Origin: Bradyrhizobium erythrophlei
GTDB lineage: Bacteria; Pseudomonadota; Alphaproteobacteria; Rhizobiales; Xanthobacteraceae
Assembly (NCBI GenBank): GCA_900129675.1
Contig: FSRD01000001.1
Span: 2,035,501-2,099,500, forward strand
Direction: 5' to 3'
Length of the DNA: 64,000 nucleotides
A program made the position numbers and the translations under genes. Positions 55,209 through 63,970 of the stretch are shown piece by piece. The notes beneath the pieces were generated by a model, which was not told the DNA's origin, made no database searches, and saw only the letters and a list, made by a program, of their open reading frames with translations. Numbering within the stretch: position 1 is the stretch's first letter; each line of letters opens with the position of its first letter.

Positions 55209-55613
55209 ATGACCGATGCAGACATTCAGGGTTTCGTGACGTGATTTGCCGCCGCCTGGGCGGCGCGCGACGGCAAGGCTTTTCTCGGTCTGTGGCACCC
55301 GGAAGGCTTGCTGCACACGCCGCTGGTGGACCGCGCGGCCTCGGGCAGCGAACTCGATCGCCTGATGGAGGTGCAGAAGGCCGCCGCCCCGGATTTCGTC
55401 TGGCAATTGCTCGACTGGACCTCGCGCGGCGATGTCGTGATCATCGAATGGCAGACCACCCGGGCCATCAACGGCGCACGGTTCGACTGGCGCGGTGTCG
55501 ACAAATTCCGGATTCAAGACGGCAAGATCATCGAGGAACGAGTCTACAGCGATACCGCGCCGCTGCGCGCATTCCGCAAAGGCGAAACGCTGGAGCCGAT
55601 CACCAAATTCTAG
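55209..55613 (+). pseudogene. SnoaL-like/NTF2-fold protein gene with an early TGA
   Basis: The frame starts MTDADIQGFVT after GGAGACGACC, meets TGA at 55242-55244 (codon 12), then goes on in frame with FAAAWAARDGKAFLGLWHPEG, EWQTTRAINGARFDWRG and DGKIIEERVYSDTAP to a stop at 55613. This is a SnoaL/NTF2-type fold of about 134 aa. TGA probably replaces CGA or TGG. Either a recent null mutation or a sequence error; a restart at 55308 would lose the first helices. Confidence 0.75.
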
Positions 55614-55753
55614 AAGCACTCGTAGCATCTTCGAGTGAGCGCGTGGCCAACACGGCCAACTGCCGTGTTGGCCATTACACTGCTATCACCTCGGCGGGGA
55701 TAGCCCTCATCAGACAATCGCAACCGGCTTGTTTTTCCTGGATCGAGTGCAAG

Positions 55754-55873
55754 CTAATCGAGTTCTTCGTCACCGGTGTTTCGAATGTCCCGCATGATCC
55801 AGGCGAACACAAGAAGCGAAGGCACCCACGCGAGTACCGCTCCGACTATCATCGCTTGTGCTGTCGTCATCAT
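55754..55873 (-). CDS. 39-aa single-pass membrane peptide
   Basis: The frame reads MMTTAQAMIVGAVLAWVPSL and on to IMRDIRNTGDEELD. A single hydrophobic helix (about residues 7-27) is followed by a charged tail. AAGGAGCG stands directly before the paired ATG codons, which is the best support for it. I do not recognise it. Function unknown; small membrane peptides of this kind often modulate a larger membrane partner. From 55614 to 55753 I see nothing else. Confidence 0.5.
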   Translation of the reverse strand: MMTTAQAMIVGAVLAWVPSLLVFAWIMRDIRNTGDEELD

Positions 55874-56058
55874 CGCTCCTTGATGTCCCACACGCTCTAT
55901 CGACACCAACGGTTCAAAGGGCTCGATTTACGCAATGTCCGGGACGCGATTGCGGGTGCGTCGGCTTCCTTGACGCGCCCGGTTCCTTGCGCGCCAATGA
56001 CATTTCCACCGTTACCGTCAAGAATGCCTCACGAGCGACAAGTACCCGCATCGCCGGA

Positions 56059-56238
56059 CTATTTTTGGTCTGCGACAGACGCCTCGGAACATTTGTAGAG
56101 CCATCGCCAATAGGCTTGGTTGCGTTCGCGCTGACGTTTGTCGCGGCACTTGGCCGAACAAAACTGCTCGAAGTGCCAGCGGCGTCGGATTAACCCGAAG
56201 GGACGATCGCAGTCCGGATTGCCGCAGCGATTTGTCAC
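56059..56238 (-). CDS. Small zinc-ribbon-like protein A
   Basis: A 59-aa protein starting at GTG 56238: VTNRCGNPDCDRPFGLIRRR, then HFEQFCSAKCRDKRQRERNQ and YWRWLY. The paired CX4C and CX3C sets suggest a zinc ribbon, and the basic stretch between suggests nucleic-acid binding. GGAGG lies ahead of the GTG. The GTG overlaps the stop of the upstream 54-aa gene by four bases (GTGA), so the pair is translationally coupled. Confidence 0.6.
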   Translation of the reverse strand: MTNRCGNPDCDRPFGLIRRRWHFEQFCSAKCRDKRQRERNQAYWRWLYKCSEASVADQK

Positions 56239-56399
56239 GACACAGCCTCCGCAATCGTCCGCTGCATCAGGCGAATGAAGTTCTTCTGGCCTTCGCGAAG
56301 ACAAGCGCGTCCGCAGTAATGTTCACCTGCAGGACTTCGCAAAGAGACTATCTTGGCGTCTTCACTGTCGCATTCGGAACAGCGTGGGCATGCACGCAT
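56235..56399 (-). CDS. Small zinc-ribbon-like protein B
   Basis: A 54-aa protein: MRACPRCSECDSEDAKIVSL, then HYCGRACLREGQKNFIRL. A CxxC-x2-C group and a CX3C group could bind one zinc ion. A strong AGGAGG five bases before the ATG at 56399 makes this start secure. It forms a two-gene unit with protein A. It is unrecognised, but the cysteine spacing and layout argue for real coding. Upstream, 56400-56670, no gene is seen. Confidence 0.6.
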   Translation of the reverse strand: MRACPRCSECDSEDAKIVSLRSPAGEHYCGRACLREGQKNFIRLMQRTIAEAVS

Positions 56400-56670
56400 G
56401 GCGGCCTCCTTCCGAGGAATTGCCATTCACCGATCGTAGTGTGATGCATTATCTCGCCGTCGAATTATCGAAAGGCGACGATACCCCAGTCTCATTCCCG
56501 CCCCCCCAATATTCAACTTGTCTAGATGGTTGGTCCGCTCATCCCTACGTATATCGGGCCCGAACCCGATGGCGTCGGTGGTATGTCGATGGTATGGAGT
56601 TCCCGTTTTGTCCGCCGTCGCCCGGACCGATCCGGTCGCTTCCGAGAGGTGCCGCCTTGGCCCAATTGCG

Positions 56671-57060
56671 TCAATTGCTCCTTCCATCGCCGTGATTCCG
56701 CAGAGCGAGGTCGAGGCAGTTGATCAAGGCTTCTCCGGCGAACGGCTTGGCCAGGAAACAGGTCGCTCCTGCTTTCAGGGCCCGCGCGCGAACGTTCTCG
56801 GCAGAGAAAGCCGTGATGAAAATGAACGGCACCCGGTATCCGCCGGCAAGCAGGTGGGTTTGCAGTTCGAGACCGTTCATTATTGGCATGTGAACATCTG
56901 CTATCACGCACGAGGTGGCATTCAGGTCAGGCGAGCGCAGGAACTCCTCGGCCGATGCGAATGCATGGACGATGTATCCAAGTGACCTCACGAAATTGTA
57001 GGTCGCGGCGCGAACGGAGCCGTCGTCGTCGATGATCGAAATTACGGCTGGGTTGGACAC
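56671..57060 (-). CDS. Single-domain response regulator (FixJ-receiver type)
   Basis: A 129-aa receiver without an output domain: acidic pair in SIIDDDGSVR, phospho-acceptor Asp in IADVHMPIMNG, conserved Thr in FITAFS and Lys in LAKPFAGE. GTG start with AGGAAGG ahead. It could relay phosphate or act by protein contact. It lies downstream of a FixJ-like regulator and a PAS kinase in the same direction, with a 151-base gap that holds its own promoter. Confidence 0.88.
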   Translation of the reverse strand: MSNPAVISIIDDDGSVRAATYNFVRSLGYIVHAFASAEEFLRSPDLNATSCVIADVHMPIMNGLELQTHLLAGGYRVPFIFITAFSAENVRARALKAGATCFLAKPFAGEALINCLDLALRNHGDGRSN

Positions 57061-57146
57061 AGCGGTCCTTCCTGGAGGGCGAGCAGAGTACCTCTTGGTG
57101 CAAGCCGCTTGGCGGCAGAGTGCTCGCCAAATAAGGAACGGAGAAT

Positions 57147-57159
57147 CATACTTAGGTTT
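57147..57159. promoter_or_regulatory. CATACTTAGGTTT motif, shared with 59704-59716
   Basis: This 13-mer upstream of the single-domain regulator recurs exactly, in reverse complement, at 59704-59716, upstream of the kinase gene. The similarity extends a few bases further (TAGG). Two copies bracketing one signalling cluster suggest a binding site for its LuxR-type regulator or a shared promoter element; not proven. Confidence 0.4.
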
Positions 57160-57211
57160 GTAGGGCGCAAGCGGATGGCTTGATTATGCGCCAGGTCACT
57201 TTATGCGCAGG

Positions 57212-57877
57212 TCACTGCGGCGGCGCCGCGCGCTGCAATCCGAGCGTCTGGGCCATCTTCACCAGATCGGCCAGCGATTTTGCGGCCATTTTTCGCATGA
57301 TTTGCCCGCGGTGTATCTTCACGGTGATCTCGGCAATTCCGATTTCGGCTGCGACCTGCTTGTTCATGAGTCCGGCGGTGACCAGAGCCATCACCTCCCG
57401 CTCCCGCGCGGTCAGGGTCCCGAAGCGCGCATGCAGGTCCGAGAGGATCTTGGCTTCATCGCGGCTATTTCGGTCGCGTTCGATCGCCGCCGCCACGGCA
57501 TCCAGCATGTCCTGATCGCGGAAGGGCTTGGTCAGAAAGTCGACAGCGCCGGCTTTCATCGCCCTGACCGTCATCGGGATATCGCCGTGACCCGTCATGA
57601 AGATGATTGGAATGTGGATGCCCGCCCTGGCAAGGTCGACCTGAAAGTCGAGACCGCTCAGTCGAGGCAGCCTGATGTCAAGGATCAGGCAACTGGCAAC
57701 ATCCGGAAGCTTGCTCTGCAGAAATTCGGGAGCCGACCCGAACACTTCGACGCGCAAGCCCACTGACCGGAAAAGACTCCTGAGTGCGTCGCGCACCGAC
57801 GCGTCATCGTCGACGACGTAGACGATCGGCTCCTCGGCGCTTGCAACGTTGCGAGGCGATGTCGAACGGCCGATCAC
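57212..57877 (-). CDS. FixJ/NarL-type response regulator with LuxR HTH
   Basis: A 221-aa regulator. The receiver domain has acidic pocket [10 protein letters not shown], phospho-acceptor Asp in [12 protein letters not shown], Thr in FMTGHGD and Lys in [10 protein letters not shown] LuxR-type HTH follows ([20 protein letters not shown] and [11 protein letters not shown]). It starts at GTG 57877, which overlaps the kinase stop by four bases, so kinase and regulator are coupled. The longer open frame upstream is kinase sequence in another frame. Confidence 0.9.
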   Translation of the reverse strand: MIGRSTSPRNVASAEEPIVYVVDDDASVRDALRSLFRSVGLRVEVFGSAPEFLQSKLPDVASCLILDIRLPRLSGLDFQVDLARAGIHIPIIFMTGHGDIPMTVRAMKAGAVDFLTKPFRDQDMLDAVAAAIERDRNSRDEAKILSDLHARFGTLTAREREVMALVTAGLMNKQVAAEIGIAEITVKIHRGQIMRKMAAKSLADLVKMAQTLGLQRAAPPQ

Positions 57878-59487
57878 GGCGTATTGTCCTCCTGCTGCAT
57901 CGGCAAGCTGAACTGAAACGTCGCACCGGGCCCCGTATTGCGGAAGGCCGACAGCTGCCCGCCATGAGACTCGACGATCGATCGGCAGATCGACAGGCCC
58001 ATGCCCATGCCGCCGGATTTGGTGGTGAAGAAGGGGTCGAACAGCCGGTCGGCGTTCTCGGCGGCCAATCCGACACCGCAGTGGCTTACCGCGACCAGAA
58101 TTTGACAACCTTCATCCTGATGCGTCCGGATCACCAGTTCGCGCGGTCGGTCGGTAACCGGTTGCATCGCTTCAATGCCGTTGACGACGAGATTGAGGAT
58201 TACCTGCTGCAGCTGGATCCGATCGCCGACGACCAGGCGGAGGCCGGGGGTCAGCTCCATACGCAGCGACGTCCGCTGGCCGAACAGTTCGCGATGCAGC
58301 AAGGTGATCACCTCGTTGACGACTTCATTGATGTCCAACGGCACTTTCTGGTAGGCGGTCCTGGTTACCAGAGCACGGACGCGCTGAATCACTTCGCCAG
58401 CCCGATTACCGTCCCCGAGAGCCGTCGCGCGCGCGACGTGCGCGAGTTCGGCCTGCGCCTCATGCAGTATCTCTGCGGCTCGCTTGTGTTCCGTGACATC
58501 CGTCACCGCTCCGACAAATTCGACGCCATCAGATGCGTCGGTCACAGCATGCGCCGTCGCATGGACATATTTGGTCGAGTCGTCGGGCATCAGCAATCGG
58601 TATTCGTGATCGAAATCCCTCCCGTCGCTGGACGCCCGGTCGATGTTCTGTTGCGCGCCCGCTCGATCGTCGGGATGAATGCGTCGAACGACCATGTCGA
58701 GCGTGACGGACGGTGCCTTGTCGAAGCCAAATATTCGGAAAGTTTCGTCCGACCAGATGATTTCGCGAGTGGCGACACGCCAGCCGAAGCTGCCGGTGTG
58801 GCTCAATCGCTGCGCTTCGGCCAAATAGTTCCTGCTCTGCCGCAGGGCGTTTTCAGCCTCCTTGCGCTCGGTGATGTCCTCGCATGCGATCAGGACGATC
58901 AACCGGTTATCCTGCCGTCGCACGGCTTTGGCGTTTTCACGAACCCAAAGCGCCGAACCATCCTTGCGGCCCTTTCGGATCTCCCAACTGTGGGTTTGGC
59001 CTATATTGTTCAGGCAGACGGCAACACTATTCCGGACCAGGTCCCGGTCTTCCTCAAAGAAGACCTTCAGCACAGATTGCCCAAGCAATTCGTTGACCGG
59101 ATAGCCGAGCTGCACGGCACCAAAAGTGTTCACTGACAAGACGGTGCCGTCCGCATCGACCATGAAGTACATGACGGGGTTGTGCTCGAAGACCTCCTTC
59201 CACTGCGCCTCGCTCTCGCGCAGGGCTTCTGTCGCACGCTGTTCGGCCCTTGTTCGGCTGTCGAGCTCGGCTTCCATTTGCTTGCGGGTACTCCCTACCA
59301 GGTGCACCAGGATCATTGCGGCGAGAAACAAGGCGATCAGCAGCGCGACGGCAATCAAATGGTCGGCGATATCCGGTGCGGGGCCGAGCACGAGCCAGAT
59401 GCAGGCTGCCGCCAGCCACGCCAGCGCCATGCCGCCGAGAAGCGATTGCTCGGCAGAGCGCGAGAATTTCAGTTTCTGGTTACGCAT
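57874..59487 (-). CDS. PAS sensor histidine kinase lacking its H-box
   Basis: A 537-aa protein: two membrane helices (about 19-35 and 42-64), two PAS domains (92-210 and 235-335), then a kinase region. Relatives of this FixL-like group have, after VARxTALG, the dimerisation helix with the phospho-acceptor His (pattern AHEVNQPL) and about 45 residues before [12 protein letters not shown]. Here ALG (356-358) is joined directly to DGN (359-361), so the acceptor His is gone, in frame. The G1 box reads HCGVG (469-473), with His in place of the usual Asp; the N-box [11 protein letters not shown] and G2 GGMGMGLSI remain. It is probably a non-kinase, or phosphatase-only, sensor. Confidence 0.85.
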   Translation of the reverse strand: MRNQKLKFSRSAEQSLLGGMALAWLAAACIWLVLGPAPDIADHLIAVALLIALFLAAMILVHLVGSTRKQMEAELDSRTRAEQRATEALRESEAQWKEVFEHNPVMYFMVDADGTVLSVNTFGAVQLGYPVNELLGQSVLKVFFEEDRDLVRNSVAVCLNNIGQTHSWEIRKGRKDGSALWVRENAKAVRRQDNRLIVLIACEDITERKEAENALRQSRNYLAEAQRLSHTGSFGWRVATREIIWSDETFRIFGFDKAPSVTLDMVVRRIHPDDRAGAQQNIDRASSDGRDFDHEYRLLMPDDSTKYVHATAHAVTDASDGVEFVGAVTDVTEHKRAAEILHEAQAELAHVARATALGDGNRAGEVIQRVRALVTRTAYQKVPLDINEVVNEVITLLHRELFGQRTSLRMELTPGLRLVVGDRIQLQQVILNLVVNGIEAMQPVTDRPRELVIRTHQDEGCQILVAVSHCGVGLAAENADRLFDPFFTTKSGGMGMGLSICRSIVESHGGQLSAFRNTGPGATFQFSLPMQQEDNTP

Positions 59488-60406
59488 GGCGGCACTGAGA
59501 ATTTGGCCATCCGGGCCCGCGCTGCGTCGTCAGGTGATCACGACCATCACGGCAGCAACGTGGCCCTCCCAACGGGCTGTATCTTAGCAGTTTTTCAAGG
59601 CTCGGAGGTTATGGTGCACCGCGATATGCGCCGCGTCTAAAGCCATTTGCCGTCGGGACCGGTCGTGCGCACATCCCTCGCCAGGCTCAGGCTGCCGGTC
59701 CTAAAACCTAAGTATGCTCCTCTCAGCCAAACGTGCCGCACGGATCAACCTCCGTTCAATGGTCCGGCGCATCTGCGTGACTACGCTTGCTGAATAGCCG
59801 AGTCGCCACAGGGCGACCCGTTCGCATTGGACGCTGCACGTCGGCGCCGTTGCCCGGAATGGCTACAATGTTGACCCGCTTTCTTAACGACCGCCGTCTT
59901 GTCCCGCCACAAATCCGGGGATTGATATGTCAAAGCCAAGCCTGCAAAAGCCAAGCCTGCAAAAGCCAAGCCTGCGATTGATCCATTGCTCGAACGGCAT
60001 CGGGCCGGAAGCAAGGCACCGGCCGCGCGGCGGCGGCTTCCGGCCATTCGTTATTCGTGGAGGCTATGGATCCGTGCCGGGCGAGCGTTCATGGCAGGCT
60101 GCCCTTGAACTGATCGATCTTGGCTTTCTGGTTTTCTTTGGAAATTATCTTGCCCTGGTGGAGGCGAGTACGGCCGTTCTCGGCGGCCGCAACTGGACGG
60201 ATCCCGAAAACACCGGCTAGATTGACGTGGTGCGCCCGAACCATGCGCCGCGACCGGGTGGGCCTGGCGCGTCGTTCGCATCGAGGCTCTGTCCCTCCGG
60301 GTCGTGCTATCTGCCTCGTCACATCGGCCAGCTTCGGCATCTTCCAACCCGCAGGCAGAGATCACCCTGCTGACCTGCGCGTCTCGAATGAGGAGATCAG
60401 TGCCTG
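59488..60406. other. Long intergenic stretch with a motif copy, a minisatellite and possible relics
   Basis: No convincing gene is visible in these 919 bases. The motif AAACCTAAGTATG lies at 59704-59716. A 15-bp tandem repeat (AAAAGCCAAGCCTGC-like units) runs three times at 59931-59975. On the - strand, 60244-60089 reads MVRAHHVNLAGVFGIRP and on to GRTRLHQGKI, which weakly recalls the end of a LytTR DNA-binding domain; if so, it is a fragment without its receiver. Confidence 0.4.
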
Positions 60407-61018
60407 ATGTTACCGCTCGACAAGATCGCGCTCTTTATCGATGGCGCCAATCTCCACGCGACCTGCAGAGCGCTCGGTTTCGACGTCGATTACAAGCGTC
60501 TGCTCAAGGAATTCCAGAGCCGTGGTACGCTGCTGCGGGCGTTCTATTTCACAACCATCATCGAGGATCAGGAATATTCATCGGTCCGTCCTCTGATCGA
60601 TTGGCTCGACTATAACGGCTATACCGTCGTTACCAAGCTCACCAAGGAGTTCATCGACGCCGGCGGCCGCCGCAAGGCGAAGGGCAGCATGAATATCGAG
60701 CTCGCCGTCAATGCGATGGCGCTCGCCGGTCATATCGACCAGATGTTTCTGTTCTCGGGCGATGGGGACTTCCGCCCGCTGCTGGAAGCGATGCAGCGTC
60801 GCGGCGTCCACGTTACCGTCGTCTCTACCAATGCCAGCCAGCCGCCGATGGTGGCTGATGAATTGCGGCGGCAGGCCGACCTCTTCGTTGACCTTGTGGA
60901 ATTGAAACCCAAGCTCGGGCGCGATCCGTCGGTGCGGCCGGGACCACGCGAGATACGCCGGCAATCGCCCCAATTCGCGTCGCGCGGGACGATCAATGGA
61001 AATGACCTCACGGAATGA
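60407..61018 (+). CDS. NYN-domain (LabA-like) putative ribonuclease
   Basis: A 203-aa protein of the NYN/PIN-like fold: IALFIDGANLHATCRALG with the first acidic residue, GSMNIELAVNAMALAG, and FLFSGDGDFRPLLEAMQRRG with paired Asp. LabA/DUF88 proteins of this kind are metal-dependent RNases or RNA-processing factors. AGGAG about ten bases before the ATG. It is convergent with the two-component pair to its right, and the C-terminal 35 residues are basic. Confidence 0.88.
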   Translation: MLPLDKIALFIDGANLHATCRALGFDVDYKRLLKEFQSRGTLLRAFYFTTIIEDQEYSSVRPLIDWLDYNGYTVVTKLTKEFIDAGGRRKAKGSMNIELAVNAMALAGHIDQMFLFSGDGDFRPLLEAMQRRGVHVTVVSTNASQPPMVADELRRQADLFVDLVELKPKLGRDPSVRPGPREIRRQSPQFASRGTINGNDLTE

Positions 61019-61028
61019 TTTCTCAACG

Positions 61029-62408
61029 CTAACCGGCCGGCGCCGAAAACCACAGCATGAGCTTGAGCCCCGGCGAATTGTCGCGCATCTCGATCCGTGC
61101 GCCGTGAAGGCGGGCGACGGCGGCCACAAGGCTGAGCCCGAGACCGTTTCCCGGCGTGTAGCGGCTTTGCTCGAGCCGGTAGAAGCGCTTGAAGACATGC
61201 TCATGCTGGTCGGCGGGAATTCCCGGCCCGTCATCGGCGATCGAGACCACCGGCCTGCCGTCGATGATCTCGTTCGCCACCACGACATGCCCTCCGGCGC
61301 GGCCGTGCTTGATCGCATTGTCGACGAGATTGGCGATCGCATCGAAGATCAGATCGCGATCGCCCGTCACCAGCACTTCGCGCTCGCCAACGATGGTGAG
61401 ACGGGTGCCGTCCGGTTCGGCCGCGGCATCGTACAGCTCGACGACCTCGCCGGCGATTTCGACCAGGTTCACGGTGCGGAATGCGCCCTTGCGCTCCCGG
61501 GTCTCGATTTGCGCAATCCGCGTCAGTGAGGAGAATATCCGCAACACCGCGTCGAGGTCGGCGATGGTGTCGCCGATCAGCGATTGATCGCCGGCGCCAT
61601 CGCGCTGACCGTGATAGGCCTTCTCCAGCCGGCCGCGCATCCGCGTCAGCGGGGTCCGCAGATCGTGCGCGACGTTGTCGCTGACCTGCTTGACCTCGCC
61701 CACCAGGGTTTCGATGCGGTCCAGCATCTGATTGAGATTCTCCGCAACGCGATCCCATTCGTCATTGGTGCCGCGGAGCGGGATGCGCTTGTCGAGCCCG
61801 CTCTGCATGATGGCCCGGCTGGTCGCATTGATCGATTCGATGCGCCCGACGGTCCGCCGCGTCACCAGAATGCTGGCGACTGCCGCCAGCACGAAGATCA
61901 ATGCGATGCCCGAGATCACCGCGAGCTTCATCTGATCGGTAAAGCTGTCGAGGTCGCCGATATCGCGTCCCACCAAAAGACGATCGCCGTTGGCGAAGGT
62001 TTCGAGCATGGCCCGCAGCAGCGGCCGGTCTGCCGTGCCGCGCAACGGCTCCGGCGCGCGAAACTCGGCCCATCCCCTGGCCGCCGTGACCGTCGCCGGC
62101 CATGCCTTCAGGTTCCCGGCCCGCGGGACCAATGCGCGATCGACGAGCAGATAGACATTGCCGGCAAAGCCCCGGTCGGCGATGCGCTGCTCGATCAAGG
62201 CGGCCAGGCCTTCGCGCCCCGATTGCGCGTAAGCGCCTTGCAGGCTGACATAATCGGTCATGATGGCGCGATCCGAGCGGCCGCGCACGTAGGAGGAGGT
62301 GGATAGATAGACGTAGCTGAAAATCGCCGACGCGATCGCGCCGAATGTCCCGATCGCGATCAGCGCCAGCCGGAACGTCGATGACGTGAGCGTCTTAGTC
62401 AGGAGCAC
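61029..62408 (-). CDS. Sensor histidine kinase (HAMP, EnvZ/BaeS type)
   Basis: A 459-aa kinase with two membrane helices (about 12-32 and 165-187), a periplasmic loop, a HAMP domain, an H-box VAHDLRTPLTRMRG, N-box NLVDNAIKHG and G1 DDGPGIPA. It starts at GTG 62408, 14 bases inside the end of the response-regulator gene, so the pair is co-translated. The signal is unknown. Confidence 0.9.
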   Translation of the reverse strand: MLLTKTLTSSTFRLALIAIGTFGAIASAIFSYVYLSTSSYVRGRSDRAIMTDYVSLQGAYAQSGREGLAALIEQRIADRGFAGNVYLLVDRALVPRAGNLKAWPATVTAARGWAEFRAPEPLRGTADRPLLRAMLETFANGDRLLVGRDIGDLDSFTDQMKLAVISGIALIFVLAAVASILVTRRTVGRIESINATSRAIMQSGLDKRIPLRGTNDEWDRVAENLNQMLDRIETLVGEVKQVSDNVAHDLRTPLTRMRGRLEKAYHGQRDGAGDQSLIGDTIADLDAVLRIFSSLTRIAQIETRERKGAFRTVNLVEIAGEVVELYDAAAEPDGTRLTIVGEREVLVTGDRDLIFDAIANLVDNAIKHGRAGGHVVVANEIIDGRPVVSIADDGPGIPADQHEHVFKRFYRLEQSRYTPGNGLGLSLVAAVARLHGARIEMRDNSPGLKLMLWFSAPAG

Positions 62409-63087
62409 GGAGACAGTACCCCATGCCGCGCACCGTATGGATCAGCGGATAGGCCTGCTGGCCGTCGACCTTGCGGCGCACGCGTCCGACATAGACATCG
62501 ATGATATTGGTCGAGGGATCGAAATGAAGGTCCCAGACGTGCTGCAGCAGCATCGCCCGGGATACGACGCGGCCTTCGTTGCGCACCAGATATTCCAGAA
62601 GCTGGAATTCCCTGGGCAGCAGCAGGATGTCCTTGCCGTGCCGGCTGGCGGTCCGCGACATCAGGTCGACGGCGAGATCGCCGACCCGCAAAATGGTTTC
62701 CTTGACGATGGTGTCGCTGCGCCGCCCCAGCGCCTCGACGCGCGCCAGCAATTCGACGAAGGAAAACGGCTTGACCAGGTAGTCGTCGCCGCCGGAACGC
62801 AGGCCACGCACCCGGTCGTCGACCTCTCCGAGCGCGCTGATGATCAGCACGGGCGCGGCAACGCCGTCGTCGCGCAATTGACGCATCACCGCGATGCCGT
62901 CGATATCCGGGAGCATGCGATCGATCGTGATCACGGCATAGTCGGAGGCGGCGCCGCGGTTCAGCGCCTCGTTGCCGGTGGCGGCCAGATCCACCTGGTA
63001 GCCGCTGCTGGTGAGCGAATCCACCAGCTGCCCGGCGGTTTCCGGGTCGTCTTCAACGACCAGAATGCGGCGGTGACCTCCCGTCAT
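62395..63087 (-). CDS. OmpR-family response regulator
   Basis: A 230-aa regulator: receiver with VVEDDPETAG, phospho-acceptor Asp in TIDRMLPDIDG and Lys in LVKPFSFVE, and a winged-helix output with LPREFQLLEYLVRNEGRVVS and YVGRVRRKVD. ATG 63087 with AGGA close ahead. It is partner of the kinase at 61029, which overlaps its 3' end. Confidence 0.92.
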   Translation of the reverse strand: MTGGHRRILVVEDDPETAGQLVDSLTSSGYQVDLAATGNEALNRGAASDYAVITIDRMLPDIDGIAVMRQLRDDGVAAPVLIISALGEVDDRVRGLRSGGDDYLVKPFSFVELLARVEALGRRSDTIVKETILRVGDLAVDLMSRTASRHGKDILLLPREFQLLEYLVRNEGRVVSRAMLLQHVWDLHFDPSTNIIDVYVGRVRRKVDGQQAYPLIHTVRGMGYCLRAPD

Positions 63088-63424
63088 GGTCCTTGTTCTC
63101 CGAACGACCGGTCGAACGCCCAATCAAGCGCCAAAGTCTCAAGCGTCCAAGTCTCAAGCTTCCAAGTCGCCTCGCTTGGCCCAGATATACGTCAGAAACC
63201 GAATGGAAAGTCGTCTGACGGGTCGCACATAAGCGTGATGGCCGCAGCCGGCCGATCCAGATCCGGCTTCGCCGTAAAATGCGCGGCTCACGACCGCGGC
63301 TTGCCCGTGAACCGCGCCGACGCGATGGTACGCGATACAGGCCAACGTGTCGGGCGGTGTTCCAGCCATGCGCCGGATCGAGATGACAGCGGCGTCCGCT
63401 CGATCGCGCCGCGCTTCGGCCGCG
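63088..63424. other. Intergenic stretch with short tandem repeats, no clear gene
   Basis: CCAAGTCTCAAGCTT-like units repeat about three times at 63131-63177, just upstream of the two-component pair. A - strand frame continues leftwards from the glycine-rich gene region to 63154 (a Gly/His-poor peptide ending KRGDLEA) but has no ribosome site or recognisable domain, so I do not call it. Confidence 0.4.
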
Positions 63425-63970
63425 TCAGTAATAGTTGCCGTAGCAGACGTTGACCCATTGCACTCCATAGGACGTCCACACCCGTCGCCAGCAATCGTCG
63501 TAGCCGGCGTAGACATAGGGCCCGTCAAAGCCAAAGAATGCGAAGCGATTGTGGCGATGATGGAAGAATCGGCCGTTATGGAAGAATCGGCCGTTATGGA
63601 ACGCGGACCGGGGCGAGATTCCGGCATGGGCGAACCGCGCGCCTCCGAAACTTCCGCCGACGAAATGCGGTCCGCCGATAGCGGCGAAATGCGCGCCTCC
63701 ACCGCCGAAGTGCGTGCCGCCGCCGCCAAAGCCGCCGCCGTGCATGCCGCCGCCAAAGCCGCCGCCATGCATGCCGCCGCCAAAGCCGCCGCCATGACCG
63801 CCGCCAAAGCCGCCGCCCATGCCGCCACCGTGCCCACCACCGCCACCACCGCCGCCGTGCCCGCCACCACCACCACCGCCGCCACCGCCGCGAGCGAGCG
63901 CCGGTGACGCAAGCGCAAGCGATGTAGCAAGCGCGCCTGCGATGAGGCTTCTAAAGAACTTGTTGTTCAT
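63425..63970 (-). CDS. Exported glycine-rich repeat protein
   Basis: A 181-aa protein with a signal peptide ending PALARGGG, a Gly/His-rich region (28-95) built of GGGFGGG and GGMHGGGFGG units, and an aromatic C-terminus with HNGRFF twice (an 18-bp DNA duplication near 63562-63597) and a CWRRVW...VCYG end with two Cys. It is likely a surface or periplasmic protein; His-rich Gly repeats can bind metal. A strong AGGAGGAT precedes the ATG. Such proteins are common but uncharacterised in the Bradyrhizobium group. Confidence 0.82.
   Translation of the reverse strand: MNNKFFRSLIAGALATSLALASPALARGGGGGGGGGGHGGGGGGGGHGGGMGGGFGGGHGGGFGGGMHGGGFGGGMHGGGFGGGGTHFGGGGAHFAAIGGPHFVGGSFGGARFAHAGISPRSAFHNGRFFHNGRFFHHRHNRFAFFGFDGPYVYAGYDDCWRRVWTSYGVQWVNVCYGNYY

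Noticed and set aside
60089..60244. LytTR regulator gene
   Set aside because: Only a weak resemblance over about 40 residues with no start, receiver domain or conserved order; kept as a possible relic only.
63347..63907. Ala/Lys-repeat protein on the + strand (AAAKAAAMHAA units)
   Set aside because: Antisense of the glycine-rich gene's GGC/GGT repeats; no ribosome site.
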